Below are positions 7,723-16,883 of a stretch of DNA of 64,000 nucleotides, in pieces. Position 1 is the stretch's first letter. Every line of letters begins with the position of its first letter. Made by a program: the position numbers and the translations under genes. The notes under the pieces are model-generated. The model was not told the origin of the DNA, ran no database searches, and was given only the letters and a program-made list of their open reading frames with translations. Origin of the DNA: Frateuria_A sp035943815 (GTDB taxonomy: Bacteria; Pseudomonadota; Gammaproteobacteria; Xanthomonadales; Rhodanobacteraceae); NCBI RefSeq assembly GCF_035943815.1, contig NZ_DASZBU010000019.1, forward strand, positions 186,001 to 250,000, written 5' to 3'.

Positions 7723-8579
7723 GCGGGCGTGACCCTCGTGCGCCCGGCTGGTCCCGCCTGCTCGGCCGCGGCCTGCTTACGCTCGCCGCCGTGGCGTTTC
7801 TCACCGTCTTCCTGCTGCTGCCGCTGGCGACGGTGTTCGTCGAGGCGCTGCGCCAGGGCATGGGCGCGTTCTTCGCCAGCATCGGCCAGGACGAGGCGCG
7901 CTCGGCGATCGCGCTCACCTTGCTGGTGGCGGCGATCGCGGTGCCGTTGAACCTGGTCTTCGGGATAGCCGCGGCGTGGGTGATGGCGCGCTTCGAGTTT
8001 CGCGGCAAGGCGCTGTTGGGGGCCTTCATCGACCTGCCCTTCTCGGTTTCGCCGGTTGTTTCTGGCCTGGTCTACGTGCTGCTGTTCGGCGCGCAGGGCT
8101 GGTTCGGGCCGTGGCTGGAGTCCCATGGCATCGGCATCATCTTCGCCGTGCCCGGCCTGGTGCTGGCGACGATGTTCATTACCTTGCCGTTCGTGGCGCG
8201 CGAGTTGATCCCGCTGATGCAGGCGCAGGGCAACGAGGAGGAGGAAGCGGCCCGCGTGCTGGGCGCCAGCGGCTGGCAGATGTTCTTTCGCGTGACGCTG
8301 CCGAACATCCGCTGGGCGCTGCTCTACGGCGTGCTGCTGTGCAATGCGCGCGCCATGGGCGAATTCGGCGCGGTGTCGGTGGTGTCCGGACACATCCGCG
8401 GGCTGACCACCACGATCCCGCTCGAGGTGGAGATGCGCTACAACGAGTACGACTACGTCGGCGCGTTCGCCGTGGCCTCGCTGCTGGCACTGCTCGCGCT
8501 GCTGACGCTGGTGGTCAAGAGCCTGCTGGAATGGCGTTACGGCGGCGAGCTGGCGTTGCATGCGCCGGGCGGACGCTGA
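7719..8579 (+). CDS. cysW: Sulfate ABC transporter permease CysW
   Basis: 286-aa second permease subunit, with hydrophobic segments and the EAA loop (EEEAARVLGASGWQMFFRVTLPNI). CysW-type segments are IDLPFSVSPVVSGLVYVLLFG and the C-terminal YNEYDYVGAF. The start ATG 7719 overlaps the cysT stop by four bases; a longer open frame upstream is only the shadow of cysT. cysA follows after 67 bp. Confidence 0.93.
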   Translation: MSGRDPRAPGWSRLLGRGLLTLAAVAFLTVFLLLPLATVFVEALRQGMGAFFASIGQDEARSAIALTLLVAAIAVPLNLVFGIAAAWVMARFEFRGKALLGAFIDLPFSVSPVVSGLVYVLLFGAQGWFGPWLESHGIGIIFAVPGLVLATMFITLPFVARELIPLMQAQGNEEEEAARVLGASGWQMFFRVTLPNIRWALLYGVLLCNARAMGEFGAVSVVSGHIRGLTTTIPLEVEMRYNEYDYVGAFAVASLLALLALLTLVVKSLLEWRYGGELALHAPGGR

Positions 8580-8646
8580 GCGATGCCGATCCCGCCGCCC
8601 TTGCCCCTTCCCTTGTCTCTCGGCAATCCGTGAGAGAAGCGAACCC

Positions 8647-9834
8647 ATGACGCTCGAACTGTCCGGTCTCAACCGCCGCTTCTCCGACTACCCGGCGCTC
8701 AACGACGTCAGCCTGAGCATCGCTCCAGGCGAGTTCCTCGCCCTGCTCGGCCCTTCCGGCTCGGGCAAGACCACCCTGCTGCGCATCCTTGCGGGCCTGG
8801 ACTATCCCGAGAGCGGGCGCGTGTCGTTCAACGGCACGGACTTCCTCGCCGTAGCACCGCGCCAGCGCAACGTCGGCCTGGTGTTCCAGCACTACGCGCT
8901 GTTCCGCCACCTGACCGTGGCGGACAACGTGGCGTTCGGGCTGCGCGTGCGACCGCGGCGCCTGCGGCCCAAGCGCCCGGAGATCAGGGCGCGCGTCGAG
9001 CAGTTGCTCAAGCGCGTGCAGTTGGAAGGCTTCGGCAAGCGCTATCCCGCGCAACTGTCCGGCGGCCAGCGCCAGCGCGTGGCCCTGGCGCGCGCGCTGG
9101 CGGTGGAGCCGGACCTGTTGTTGCTGGACGAACCCTTCGGCGCCCTCGATGCGCAGGTCCGCGTCACGCTGCGCCGCTGGCTGCGGCGCCTGCACGAGGA
9201 GCTGGGCCTGACCACGGTGTTCGTCACCCACGACCAGGAGGAAGCGCTGGAGCTGGCCGACCGCGTCGCCGTGATGAACGGAGGGCGCATCGAGCAGGTC
9301 GGCACGCCGCAGGAGATCTACCAGCAGCCGGCCACGCCGTTCGTCTGCCAGTTCATCGGCAAGGTCAACCATTTGGCCTTGCGCCGCGAGGACGAACGCT
9401 ACGCGGCCGGCGGCTGGATCTTCGCCGACGCGCCATGGCGGCGCGAACACGGGCATGCGATCGCCTACGTGCGGCCCGAACACCTGGCCCTGTCCACCAC
9501 GCCGACGCCCGGCGCATGGCGGGCACAGCTGCGCCATGTCTACCTGGCCGGCGCCGTGGCGCACCTGGACCTGGATGTGTCCGCGCTGGACCAGTCGCTG
9601 GAGGCGGACATCGCCAGCGAAGATCTCGCCCGCATGGAGCTGCATGCCGGCGCCGACCTGTACGTCTCGCCGAGCCACGCAGTGATCTTCCCGCTGGGTC
9701 GCGATGGCCAACCGCTGGCGGAGGACCGCTGGCTGTGGCGAGCGGGGGCCATGACGGCCCCTGCCCGCCTGCCGTTGCGCCGCTCAGAAGCTGAACTGGG
9801 CACGCAGCGCGTAGATGGTGGGATCCAGCGGTAG
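8647..9834 (+). CDS. cysA: Sulfate/thiosulfate import ATP-binding protein CysA
   Basis: 395-aa ABC ATPase. Walker A GPSGSGKTT (about residues 36-44), Q-loop VFQHYALF, signature LSGGQRQRVALARAL, Walker B LLLLDEPFGALDAQ and the H-loop VFVTHDQEEA are intact. A C-terminal regulatory (TOBE-like) domain follows. The protein is longer than usual (~350-365 aa). Its last ~17 codons are antisense to the end of a porin relic (9784-10169), so the present stop may not be the ancestral one. It energises CysT/CysW. The start follows a 67-bp gap after cysW with only a weak ribosome-binding site. Confidence 0.92.
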   Translation: MTLELSGLNRRFSDYPALNDVSLSIAPGEFLALLGPSGSGKTTLLRILAGLDYPESGRVSFNGTDFLAVAPRQRNVGLVFQHYALFRHLTVADNVAFGLRVRPRRLRPKRPEIRARVEQLLKRVQLEGFGKRYPAQLSGGQRQRVALARALAVEPDLLLLDEPFGALDAQVRVTLRRWLRRLHEELGLTTVFVTHDQEEALELADRVAVMNGGRIEQVGTPQEIYQQPATPFVCQFIGKVNHLALRREDERYAAGGWIFADAPWRREHGHAIAYVRPEHLALSTTPTPGAWRAQLRHVYLAGAVAHLDLDVSALDQSLEADIASEDLARMELHAGADLYVSPSHAVIFPLGRDGQPLAEDRWLWRAGAMTAPARLPLRRSEAELGTQRVDGGIQR

Positions 9835-10169
9835 CTTGCCGCGTTCGCTGAAGGCGCGGATGTCGTTGGCCTGCAACTGAAGTGCGTGCCGAGAAATCGT
9901 ATCCGGCATCGACCGTCAATACGCCTTTCCTGGCGACGTACGGATTCACTTTCTGACGCCGCCAGGTCTGTGCACCGTCGAAACGGCCGGCGCCATCGGG
10001 CAGCCTGTCCTCGCCGATCTGGTTGGAGTCGTGCTGGAACAGCCCCCTTGGCGTCGCCACGCGAAACACCGGTCGGCCAGGCACTCGCATCGGCCGCCGC
10101 GCCAGCCTGAGCGAAGCCGTAGGCGAGGAGGGCCGCCGCCCATGCCCTTGCACGCAAGATCGCTCCCAT
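9784..10169 (-). pseudogene. Relic of an OprO/OprP-type (phosphate-selective) outer-membrane porin
   Basis: The minus strand keeps three porin pieces in different frames. The first is a start with signal peptide (MGAILRARAWAAALLAYGFAQAG type, ATG 10169). The second is a middle piece reading QIGEDRLPDGAGRFDGAQTWRRQ then VLTVDAGYDF. The third is a C-terminus DIRAFSERGKLPLDPT-IYALRAQFSF ending in the aromatic residue typical of outer-membrane beta-barrels. Most of the ~400-aa barrel is deleted and at least two frame changes separate the pieces. The 3' end overlaps the 3' end of cysA head-on. Confidence 0.7.
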
Positions 10170-10433
10170 CGGACAGTCGCCCGCAATGGTTTTTCGTGTA
10201 GCTCCAACCCGGCGTGAAAGCGTTCCGGCCATGCATTATCGGAAGCAACGAGGTAGTTTAATGAAAATGCTGGCAGCGCAATATTTCGCCCAAATTCAAA
10301 ATACTTTTCCTGCAGTGGAAAGACATTCTCGCCGATTATCAAACGGCACTCGTCAGGTTGCGAAATACCTTGTTCGCCGTTCGGCAGTCCTAAACGCTAT
10401 AAGCTTCTCGAGCCCAACCTTAAGGACCCACCC
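10170..10433. other. AT-rich intergenic region
   Basis: About 260 bp, clearly lower in GC than its surroundings between ~10240 and 10400. It probably contained the promoter of the decayed porin on the minus strand and now precedes the prolyl isomerase gene. Open frames cross it on both strands but show no recognisable similarity. No terminator or small RNA could be assigned. Confidence 0.4.
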
Positions 10434-11345
10434 ATGCGCCTATTCCTGCTCGCCCTCGCCCTTGCCAGCCTGACGCTGCCCGCGCTGGCCGTCGCCGACA
10501 CGGCTACGCCCACGCCGAAGGAATTGCTGGCGCGGTCGCAGCCGCGGGAATGGCGCACGCCGGACCCGGCCAATCTGCTCGATATGAAGCTGCCCGGCGG
10601 CCACGTGCTGATCGAACTGGCGCCGCACTTCACTCCGCTGCACGCGGCCAACATCCGCACGCTGGTGCACGAGCATTATTTCGACGGCCTGGCGATCGTC
10701 CGCGTGCAGGACAACTTCGTCACGCAATGGGACGACCCGGCCGCGGACGACGAAGACAAGGCGCACATCAAGCCGCTGGGCAGCGCGAAGCAAAGCCTGC
10801 CCCCGGAGTACACCCGCCCGATCGATCCCAGGCTGGAATGGACGTCGCTGCCCGACGGCGACGTGTACGCGCCGCAGGTGGGCTTCTCCGAAGGTTTCCC
10901 CGTCGCGCGCGATCCGGCCGCCGGGCGCGAATGGCTGACGCATTGCTACGGCGCGATCGGCGTGGCGCGCGACGTCGACCCGCATAGCGGCAACGGCAGC
11001 GCGCTCTACGCCATCATCGGCCAGGCCCCACGTGGCCTGGACCGCAACCTCGCCATCGCCGGCCGCGTGATCCAGGGCATGGAGCTGCTCTCGGCGATGC
11101 CGCGCGGCCCTGCGCCGATGGGCTTCTACACCGACAAGGCGCAGCGCGTGCCGATCGAGTCGGTGCGCCTGGCCGCCGACCTGCCGCCCGCACAGCGCCC
11201 GAAGATCGAAGTGCTGCGCACCGACAGCGCCACCTTCGCCAAGCTCATCGAGGCCAAGCGCAACCGCCGCGATGCGTTCTATACGGCGCCGGCGGGCAAG
11301 ATCGATTTGTGCAGCATCACGATCCCCTCGCGCGAGGCGAAATAA
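10434..11345 (+). CDS. Periplasmic cyclophilin-type peptidyl-prolyl isomerase
   Basis: 303-aa exported protein with a signal peptide (MRLFLLALALASLTLPALAVAD). A divergent cyclophilin fold follows: GGHVLIELAPHFTPLHAANIRTLV is the first strand-helix unit, YFDGLAIVRVQDNFVTQWDDP replaces the F-H-R-x-I-x-x-F-M-x-Q-G-G segment, and YGAIGVARDVDPHSGNGSALYAIIGQAPRGLDRNLAIAGRVIQGME matches the later active-site region. There is a long insertion after residue 100 and a C-terminal extension of ~60 aa. The key Arg and Gln positions appear kept (R-V-Q, T-Q-W), but catalytic competence is inferred. The gene stands alone. Confidence 0.82.
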   Translation: MRLFLLALALASLTLPALAVADTATPTPKELLARSQPREWRTPDPANLLDMKLPGGHVLIELAPHFTPLHAANIRTLVHEHYFDGLAIVRVQDNFVTQWDDPAADDEDKAHIKPLGSAKQSLPPEYTRPIDPRLEWTSLPDGDVYAPQVGFSEGFPVARDPAAGREWLTHCYGAIGVARDVDPHSGNGSALYAIIGQAPRGLDRNLAIAGRVIQGMELLSAMPRGPAPMGFYTDKAQRVPIESVRLAADLPPAQRPKIEVLRTDSATFAKLIEAKRNRRDAFYTAPAGKIDLCSITIPSREAK

Positions 11346-11503
11346 TTCACCGCTCCTGCATGCCTTCGCCGCGCGCAGCACGTGGCGAGGGCCGCCTGCC
11401 TGTTCGGGCATGAAGCCCTGGCCGCCCCGACGACGAAATTTTCTCGCCGCTGCCGTTAAGCAGGTACCGACGCCGTTTGGCGCCGCCGACCCGGGCGCGG
11501 TGA

Positions 11504-13633
11504 ATGACGCACCGCTTCAAACTTGGGCACTGGATCGCCGGCGTGCTGGCGGGCCTGACCGTGCTGCTGGTAATCGCGGTGGCGCTGTTCGACTGGAACC
11601 GGCTCAAGCCCTTCATCGACGACAAAATGAGCCAGGCGATCGGCCGGCCGTTCGCGATCCGCGGCGACCTCAGCCTGGCGTGGCGGCGCGATCCGGCGCT
11701 CGGCGGCTGGCACGCCTGGCTGCCGTGGCCGCAGTTCACCGCGCGTGACATCGCCATCGGCAACCCGCCCTGGGCGAGCCGGCCGCAGTTCGCCACCTTG
11801 CAGTCGCTGCGCTTCGAGCTCGCGCCGCTGCCGCTGTTCGCGCACCGCATCGACGTGCCCACGCTGCAGCTGGTGCAGCCGGCGGTGGACCTGGAACGCG
11901 ACCGGCAGGGCCGCGCGAGCTGGACCTTCACCTTGCCGCAGGGCGGCGCGCCGTCGGCGTGGAAGCTGGAACTGGGCGCGATCGGCTTCGACCGCGGCAC
12001 CGTCACGCTGGACGACGCGCAGACGGCGAGCCGCCTGACGGTGACGGTGACACCGCTGCAAGGCGCGATCCCCTACGACCAGATCGTGGCGCAGCAGTCG
12101 CAGTCCGCGCGCGAGCACGTCGGCCAGGCCATGGGCGCAACCGCGAAGAAAGCGCTGGCGCCGACCGACCAGAGCGATACCGCGGTCGGCCAGCACGGCG
12201 CCGCCGACTACATGTTCGGCTGGCACGCCGAAGGGCGCTACAAGGGCGCGCCGGTGAAGGGCGATGGACGCACCGGCGGCGTGCTCGCGCTGCGCGGCGG
12301 CGGAAGCCCCTTCCCCCTGCAGGCCGACGTGCAACTGGGCCGCAGCCGCGTCGCGTTGGTCGGCACGCTCACCGACCCGCTCGAGCTGGGTGCACTGGAC
12401 CTGCGGCTGTGGCTCTCCGGGCCGAGCATGGCGACGCTGTACCCGTATACCGGCGTCACCCTGCCCGACACGCCGCCCTATGCCACCGAGGGTCATCTCC
12501 AGGCGACCCTGGACAGCACGCGCGGCAACCATTTCAGCTACCGGCATTTCCACGGCCGCGTCGGCGACAGCGACATCGGCGGCGACGTGGCCTTCGACAC
12601 CGGCGGCGCGCGCCCGAAACTGAGCGGCACCCTGCGCTCGAGGCTGCTGCGCTTCGCCGACCTGGGAGTGCTGGTCGGCGCCGATTCCAGTGCGCACAAG
12701 CAGCAGCGCGGCGACGCCACGCCGCAGCCGCCCGACAAGCTGCTGCCGGTCGAGCCGTTCCGCACCGACCGCTGGCGCGCGATGGATGCGGACGTCGGCT
12801 TCAGCGGCGAGCGCATCGTGCGCGACAAGGCGGTGCCGCTCGACGCGCTGCAGACCCACATCGTGATGGACGCGGGCAAGCTCACGCTCGAGCCGCTGCG
12901 CTTCGGCCTCGCCGGCGGCCAGGTGCAGGGCGCGCTGCGGCTCGACGGCGGCAAGGCACCGATGCAGGGCCGGCTGGATCTTTCCGCGCGGCACCTCAAG
13001 CTCAAGCAGCTTTTCCCCAACGTGCAGACCATGCGCAGCAGCCTGGGCGAGATCAACGGCGAGGTGCAGCTCGGCGCACAGGGCAATTCCGTCGCCGCAC
13101 TGGCCGGCAGCGCCGACGGCCAGGTGCGGCTGGTGATGAACGACGGTGCGATCAGCAAGACGCTGCTCGAAACCGCCGGCCTCAACGTGGGCAACATCGT
13201 CATCGGCAAGTTGTTCGGCGACCAGACCGTACAGATCAATTGCGCCGCGGCGGACCTGGGCGCCAGGAACGGCCTGTTCGACGTGCGCCTGTTCGTGTTC
13301 GACACGCCCGACGCGCTGGTCAACATGGATGGCACGGTGGACATGGGCAGCGAGAAGCTCGACCTCACCGTGAAGCCGCACACCAAGGGCCTGCGCGTCT
13401 TCTCGCTGCGCTCGCCGCTCTACGTGCGCGGCACGCTCAAGCATCCGGACGTGGGCGTGCAGAAGGGGCCGCTGCTGGCCCGTGGCGCCGGCGCGGTGGC
13501 GCTGGGGGTGGTCGCGGCCCCGGCCGCGGCGCTGCTCGCGCTGGTCGTACCCAGCCAGGACAGGAACGAAGGCGACAACACCTGCCGCGCCACCTTGCAG
13601 GCGCTGGGCAGGAAGAACGCCGGCTCCCGCTGA
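11504..13633 (+). CDS. AsmA family protein
   Basis: 709-aa envelope protein with one N-terminal membrane anchor (about residues 9-30, VLAGLTVLLVIAVALFDW). A long beta-rich periplasmic region of the AsmA/bridge-like lipid-transfer type follows. Family marks are FIDDKMSQAIGRPFAIRGDLSLAW just after the anchor and the C-terminal region with L-K-H-P-D-V-G-V. Family members are thought to bridge the periplasm and help phospholipid or outer-membrane homeostasis. ATG 11504 is a good fit, since the membrane anchor begins right after it. The gene has its own 158-bp upstream gap and is not in an operon. Confidence 0.85.
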   Translation: MTHRFKLGHWIAGVLAGLTVLLVIAVALFDWNRLKPFIDDKMSQAIGRPFAIRGDLSLAWRRDPALGGWHAWLPWPQFTARDIAIGNPPWASRPQFATLQSLRFELAPLPLFAHRIDVPTLQLVQPAVDLERDRQGRASWTFTLPQGGAPSAWKLELGAIGFDRGTVTLDDAQTASRLTVTVTPLQGAIPYDQIVAQQSQSAREHVGQAMGATAKKALAPTDQSDTAVGQHGAADYMFGWHAEGRYKGAPVKGDGRTGGVLALRGGGSPFPLQADVQLGRSRVALVGTLTDPLELGALDLRLWLSGPSMATLYPYTGVTLPDTPPYATEGHLQATLDSTRGNHFSYRHFHGRVGDSDIGGDVAFDTGGARPKLSGTLRSRLLRFADLGVLVGADSSAHKQQRGDATPQPPDKLLPVEPFRTDRWRAMDADVGFSGERIVRDKAVPLDALQTHIVMDAGKLTLEPLRFGLAGGQVQGALRLDGGKAPMQGRLDLSARHLKLKQLFPNVQTMRSSLGEINGEVQLGAQGNSVAALAGSADGQVRLVMNDGAISKTLLETAGLNVGNIVIGKLFGDQTVQINCAAADLGARNGLFDVRLFVFDTPDALVNMDGTVDMGSEKLDLTVKPHTKGLRVFSLRSPLYVRGTLKHPDVGVQKGPLLARGAGAVALGVVAAPAAALLALVVPSQDRNEGDNTCRATLQALGRKNAGSR

Positions 13634-13771
13634 GTAAGGACATTCCAGCCCTGCCGATCAGCCCCGTTCGGCTCCGGGGGAAAGGGGCAAAGCGCGAAAC
13701 GAGTTCCAAACCTGCAAAGCGTACGGCGCGCACGGGCTAGAATGCGCCGATCTCCCGCACTCGCCGTCCCC

Positions 13772-14698
13772 ATGCAAGCCACTGCCAAGGCCCGTTTGCA
13801 GATCCACTTCTGCGTGTTGCTGTGGGGTTTCACCGCGATCCTGGGCAAGGCGATCACGCTGCCGGCCTCGGCGCTGGTGTGGTGGCGCATGCTGCTGGTG
13901 ACGCTGGCGCTGCTGGCGATGCCGCGCGTATGGCGCGGGCTGCGCGCGATGCCGAACCGACTCAAGCTTGCCTACGCCGGCATCGGCGTACTGGTGTCGC
14001 TGCACTGGCTCACCTTCTATGCGGCGATCAAGCTTTCCAATGCCTCGGTGGGCGCCACCTGCATCGCGCTGGGGCCGGTATTCCTGGCCTTCGTCGAGCC
14101 GTGGATCGCGCGCCGCCGCTTCGATCCGCGCGAGCTGCTGCTCGGCGTGGCGGTGGTGCCGGGCGTGGCGCTGGTAGTCGGCGGCGTACCGGGCACGATG
14201 CGGCTCGGGCTGGTGGTGGGCACCGCCTCGGCGCTGCTGGTGGCGCTGTTCAGCGCCTGCAACAAGCGGCTGGTAGAGCACGGCGATCCGCTGACCGTCA
14301 CCTGCCTGGAACTGGGCACCGGCACGTTGTTCCTCAGCCTGCTGGTGCCGTGGCTGCCGCATGCCGGGTCGGCGTTCGCGCTGCCGGGCCCGCATGACGC
14401 GACACTGCTGGTGCTGCTGTCTTTCGGCTGCACGCTGCTGCCGTTCGCGCTGGCGCTGGTCGCCCTGCGCCACCTGAGCGCCTTCGGCACCCAGATGGTG
14501 ACCAATCTCGAGCCGGTCTACGCGATCGTGCTGGCCGCGCTGCTGCTGGGCGAGCAGCGCGAACTGGGCTGGACCTTCTATGGCGGCGTGGCGGTGATCC
14601 TGGCCGCCGTGTTCGCCCACCCGTGGCTTGGCCGCCGCGGCGAGCCGGCCCGCGCCGAGCAATTGGCCGTCAGCGAGGGGCACGGCACCGCCGAGTGA
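13772..14698 (+). CDS. DMT superfamily transporter (EamA family)
   Basis: 308-aa inner-membrane protein with ten predicted hydrophobic segments in two EamA repeats (first repeat ~8-140, second ~150-295, WTFYGGVAVILAAVF at the end). Family members export or import small metabolites; the substrate is not predictable. I chose the second ATG (13772) because a -10-like TAGAAT at 13738-13743 overlaps the first ATG (13742), which would then lie upstream of the transcript start. No Shine-Dalgarno is visible. Confidence 0.85.
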   Translation: MQATAKARLQIHFCVLLWGFTAILGKAITLPASALVWWRMLLVTLALLAMPRVWRGLRAMPNRLKLAYAGIGVLVSLHWLTFYAAIKLSNASVGATCIALGPVFLAFVEPWIARRRFDPRELLLGVAVVPGVALVVGGVPGTMRLGLVVGTASALLVALFSACNKRLVEHGDPLTVTCLELGTGTLFLSLLVPWLPHAGSAFALPGPHDATLLVLLSFGCTLLPFALALVALRHLSAFGTQMVTNLEPVYAIVLAALLLGEQRELGWTFYGGVAVILAAVFAHPWLGRRGEPARAEQLAVSEGHGTAE

Positions 14699-14715
14699 GC
14701 AATGCCCCCGGTGCC

Positions 14716-15093
14716 TCAGTGCCCGTAGGAGCTGTCGGTCGTGCTGTTGCTGTTCTTGTGTCCCTTTTGCGTGCGGTGCTTGCTCTGGGTATCGCCCTGG
14801 CCGGTGCTGGAGCCGGCGTTGTTCCAGCTGCCCGAATTGCTGCCATTGCCACTCATGTTGCCGCTGCCACCCATTCTGGCACTGGGGTTCGTGCTCCCAT
14901 TGGAGTTCATGCTGCCGTTGGCGTTGGTGCTGCCGCGCTGCATGCCGTTCTGGTCCTGGCTCTGGGTCTGGCTGCTCTGCTGCTGGCTGCTCTGCGCCGA
15001 GCCGGCCGTGCCGGCGCTCTGCGCGAGGGCGCTGCCCGCCAGCGCCAGGGCCACTGCGCCGGCCAGGGTGATGCTTGCCTTGGAAACGTTCAT
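14716..15093 (-). CDS. Low-complexity secreted protein rich in Ser, Asn, Gly and Gln
   Basis: 125-aa protein with a good signal peptide (MNVSKASITLAGAVALALAGSALAQ) and AGGAGA a few bases upstream of ATG 15093. The mature part is almost entirely Ser/Asn/Gly/Gln/Thr with short repeats around N-G-S, N-S-N-G-S and Q-S-S-Q-Q. It ends in a small basic patch (KHRTQKGHK). No cysteine and no known domain. It should be a disordered periplasmic or extracellular protein; function unknown. It converges with the DMT transporter gene (18-bp gap). Confidence 0.75.
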   Translation of the reverse strand: MNVSKASITLAGAVALALAGSALAQSAGTAGSAQSSQQQSSQTQSQDQNGMQRGSTNANGSMNSNGSTNPSARMGGSGNMSGNGSNSGSWNNAGSSTGQGDTQSKHRTQKGHKNSNSTTDSSYGH

Positions 15094-15303
15094 CGCTGAT
15101 CTCCTGTTCGTGGTGGCACTCCGGCCGGAAACGCGCAGCCGTCGGCCCGGGGCAGGCAACGGAAGAGTCGTCGGATCCTTCCCTCACGCACGCTGCGGTA
15201 GCCGCCGTTGGCCGCCCGTGACCGGCACGACGCCTTGCCGTGAAGCCGGGCACGGCCTGTCAGCGCGCGTACGGCTCGGGCCTGGCGGGACCCGGCGCGC
15301 CTC

Positions 15304-15309
15304 TATACT
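15304..15309 (+). promoter_or_regulatory. -10 box (TATACT) of rlmJ, near-leaderless
   Basis: TATACT ends seven bases before the rlmJ ATG (15316). Transcription would then begin at or next to the start codon. No Shine-Dalgarno is present, which fits a leaderless mRNA. No strong -35 is seen. Confidence 0.45.
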
Positions 15310-15315
15310 TGTGCG

Positions 15316-16236
15316 ATGAACTATCGCCATGCCTACCACGCCGGCAACTTCGCCGACGTCCTCAAGCACGTCGTGCTGTCCGCGCTGATCGAGGCGCTCA
15401 AGGCCAAGCCCACGCCGTTCGCCGTCATCGACACGCACGCGGGCAGCGGCTGCTATGCGCTGGAAGGCAAGGAGGCGCAGAAGACCGGCGAGTGGCGCGA
15501 AGGCGTGGGCCGGCTGCTGTTTCCCGATGTCGGCCCCCACGCCGAAGCAGGCGGCGCGCTGCCGCCGCTGCTGCGGCGCTGGCTGGACGGCCTGCTCGCG
15601 TTGCCCGGCAACGAGCACGGTTCCAAGCTCTATCCGGGCTCGCCCATGCAGGCGGCGCTCGCCATGCGCGACACCGACAGCGTGCAACTGTGCGAACTGC
15701 ACCCGGAGGAAGCCGCGCGATTGCGCGAGCTGTTCCACCACGACAGGCGCATCCACGTACACCAGCGCGACGGCTACGAGGCGCTCGGCGCACTGCTGCC
15801 GCCGAAGGAAAAGCGCGGCCTGGTGCTGATCGATCCGCCCTACGAGGCGCAGGAAGCGGAGTACCGGCTGATCGAGCAGGCGTTGAAGGCCGCTCTCGCG
15901 CGCTGGCCGACCGGCGTCTATGCCGTGTGGTATCCGATCAAGCTGCGCAGCCAGGTGCAGCCGTTCCTGCGCTGGCTTGGCCACTGCGGTGCGCGTCGCG
16001 TGCTGCGCGCCGAGCTGCTGGTGCATCCGGACGATTCGCCGTTGCGCCTCAACGGCTCGGGCATGGCCATCCTCAACGCGCCATGGAAGCTCGATGAGGC
16101 CTTGCGCGAGCCCTTGCGCGCGCTGGCCCGGCTGCTCTCGCAGGAACACCCGGCCCAATGGCGGCTGGACTGGCTCGCCGAAGAAACCGCCACGCCGTCC
16201 CCGCCGCCGCTATCGCGTTCACGCGGTCGCCGCTAA
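15316..16236 (+). CDS. rlmJ: 23S rRNA (adenine(2030)-N6)-methyltransferase RlmJ
   Basis: 306-aa SAM-dependent methyltransferase that modifies A2030 of 23S rRNA in E. coli. The N-terminus NYRHAYHAGNFADVLKH is the RlmJ signature. DTHAGSG is the SAM-binding motif and LIDPPYE the catalytic D-P-P-Y. The C-terminus is ~25 aa longer than in E. coli and Pro/Arg-rich. Initiation probably lacks a leader (TATACT just upstream). Genes on either side are unrelated. Confidence 0.95.
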   Translation: MNYRHAYHAGNFADVLKHVVLSALIEALKAKPTPFAVIDTHAGSGCYALEGKEAQKTGEWREGVGRLLFPDVGPHAEAGGALPPLLRRWLDGLLALPGNEHGSKLYPGSPMQAALAMRDTDSVQLCELHPEEAARLRELFHHDRRIHVHQRDGYEALGALLPPKEKRGLVLIDPPYEAQEAEYRLIEQALKAALARWPTGVYAVWYPIKLRSQVQPFLRWLGHCGARRVLRAELLVHPDDSPLRLNGSGMAILNAPWKLDEALREPLRALARLLSQEHPAQWRLDWLAEETATPSPPPLSRSRGRR

Positions 16237-16298
16237 GCTCGCTGCGCAACCGCGGCCGCCTGCCGCGGCCGCCCTTTCGCCAAGGTCAGGAGCCCGCC

Positions 16299-16814
16299 AT
16301 GCGCATCCGCCTCGCTTATATCGTCTTTCGTTCGGCACTGCCGGTAACGTTGCTCGCCCTTGCCGCCTGTGCGCCCGCGCCGATCTACAAGGCCGCGCCC
16401 GACGCGATAAGCGCCCCGCCGTCCCAGGTCGCGCAATCGCCCGAGCAGTTCGCCAACCGCCCGGTGATCTGGGGCGGCCGCATCGTCGGCGTCAACAACC
16501 TGGCCGACCACAGCGAGGTGGAGATCCTGGCCTATCCGCTGGACAGCTCGCAGCGTCCGCGCGCCAACGACAGCGGAAGCGGTCGCTTCATCGCGGTGAT
16601 GCCCGGCTACGTCGAGTCGCTGGACTATCCGGCCGGCGGCCTGATCACCGTGAGCGGCCAGCTAAACGGCAGCCGTGCGGGCAAAGTGGGCCAGGCCGAC
16701 TACGTGTTCCCGCTGGTGCAGGTGGGGCAATCGCATGTGTGGACCGCCGACGAGATGAACAAGGGCAAGAACAACGTGCACTTCGGGGTAGGCGTAGGCG
16801 TCGGCATCCGTTGA
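16299..16814 (+). CDS. Slp family outer-membrane lipoprotein
   Basis: 171-aa lipoprotein with a signal peptide ending in the lipobox L-A-A-C (lipidated Cys24). The mature part follows the Slp/YeaY pattern: QSPEQFANRPVIWGGRIVGV, then EVEILAYPLDSSQRP, GRFIAVMPGYVESLDYPAGGLITVSG and the C-terminal TADEMN. Slp proteins are starvation- or stationary-phase-induced outer-membrane lipoproteins of unknown biochemical role. CAGGAG seven bases upstream decides ATG 16299. The protein ends in a short Gly/Val repeat. Confidence 0.88.
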   Translation: MRIRLAYIVFRSALPVTLLALAACAPAPIYKAAPDAISAPPSQVAQSPEQFANRPVIWGGRIVGVNNLADHSEVEILAYPLDSSQRPRANDSGSGRFIAVMPGYVESLDYPAGGLITVSGQLNGSRAGKVGQADYVFPLVQVGQSHVWTADEMNKGKNNVHFGVGVGVGIR

Positions 16815-16883
16815 CGCGGCGGAACCTCCACAGGGTCGCCTTCTCCGACCATAAACCGACCGGCCACTCGCAGGGACCCACGC

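Noticed and set aside
10257..10473. Plus-strand ORF starting MKMLAAQYF before the prolyl isomerase gene
   Set aside because: It crosses the AT-rich intergenic region, has no similarity, and its end overlaps the well-supported isomerase signal peptide in another frame.
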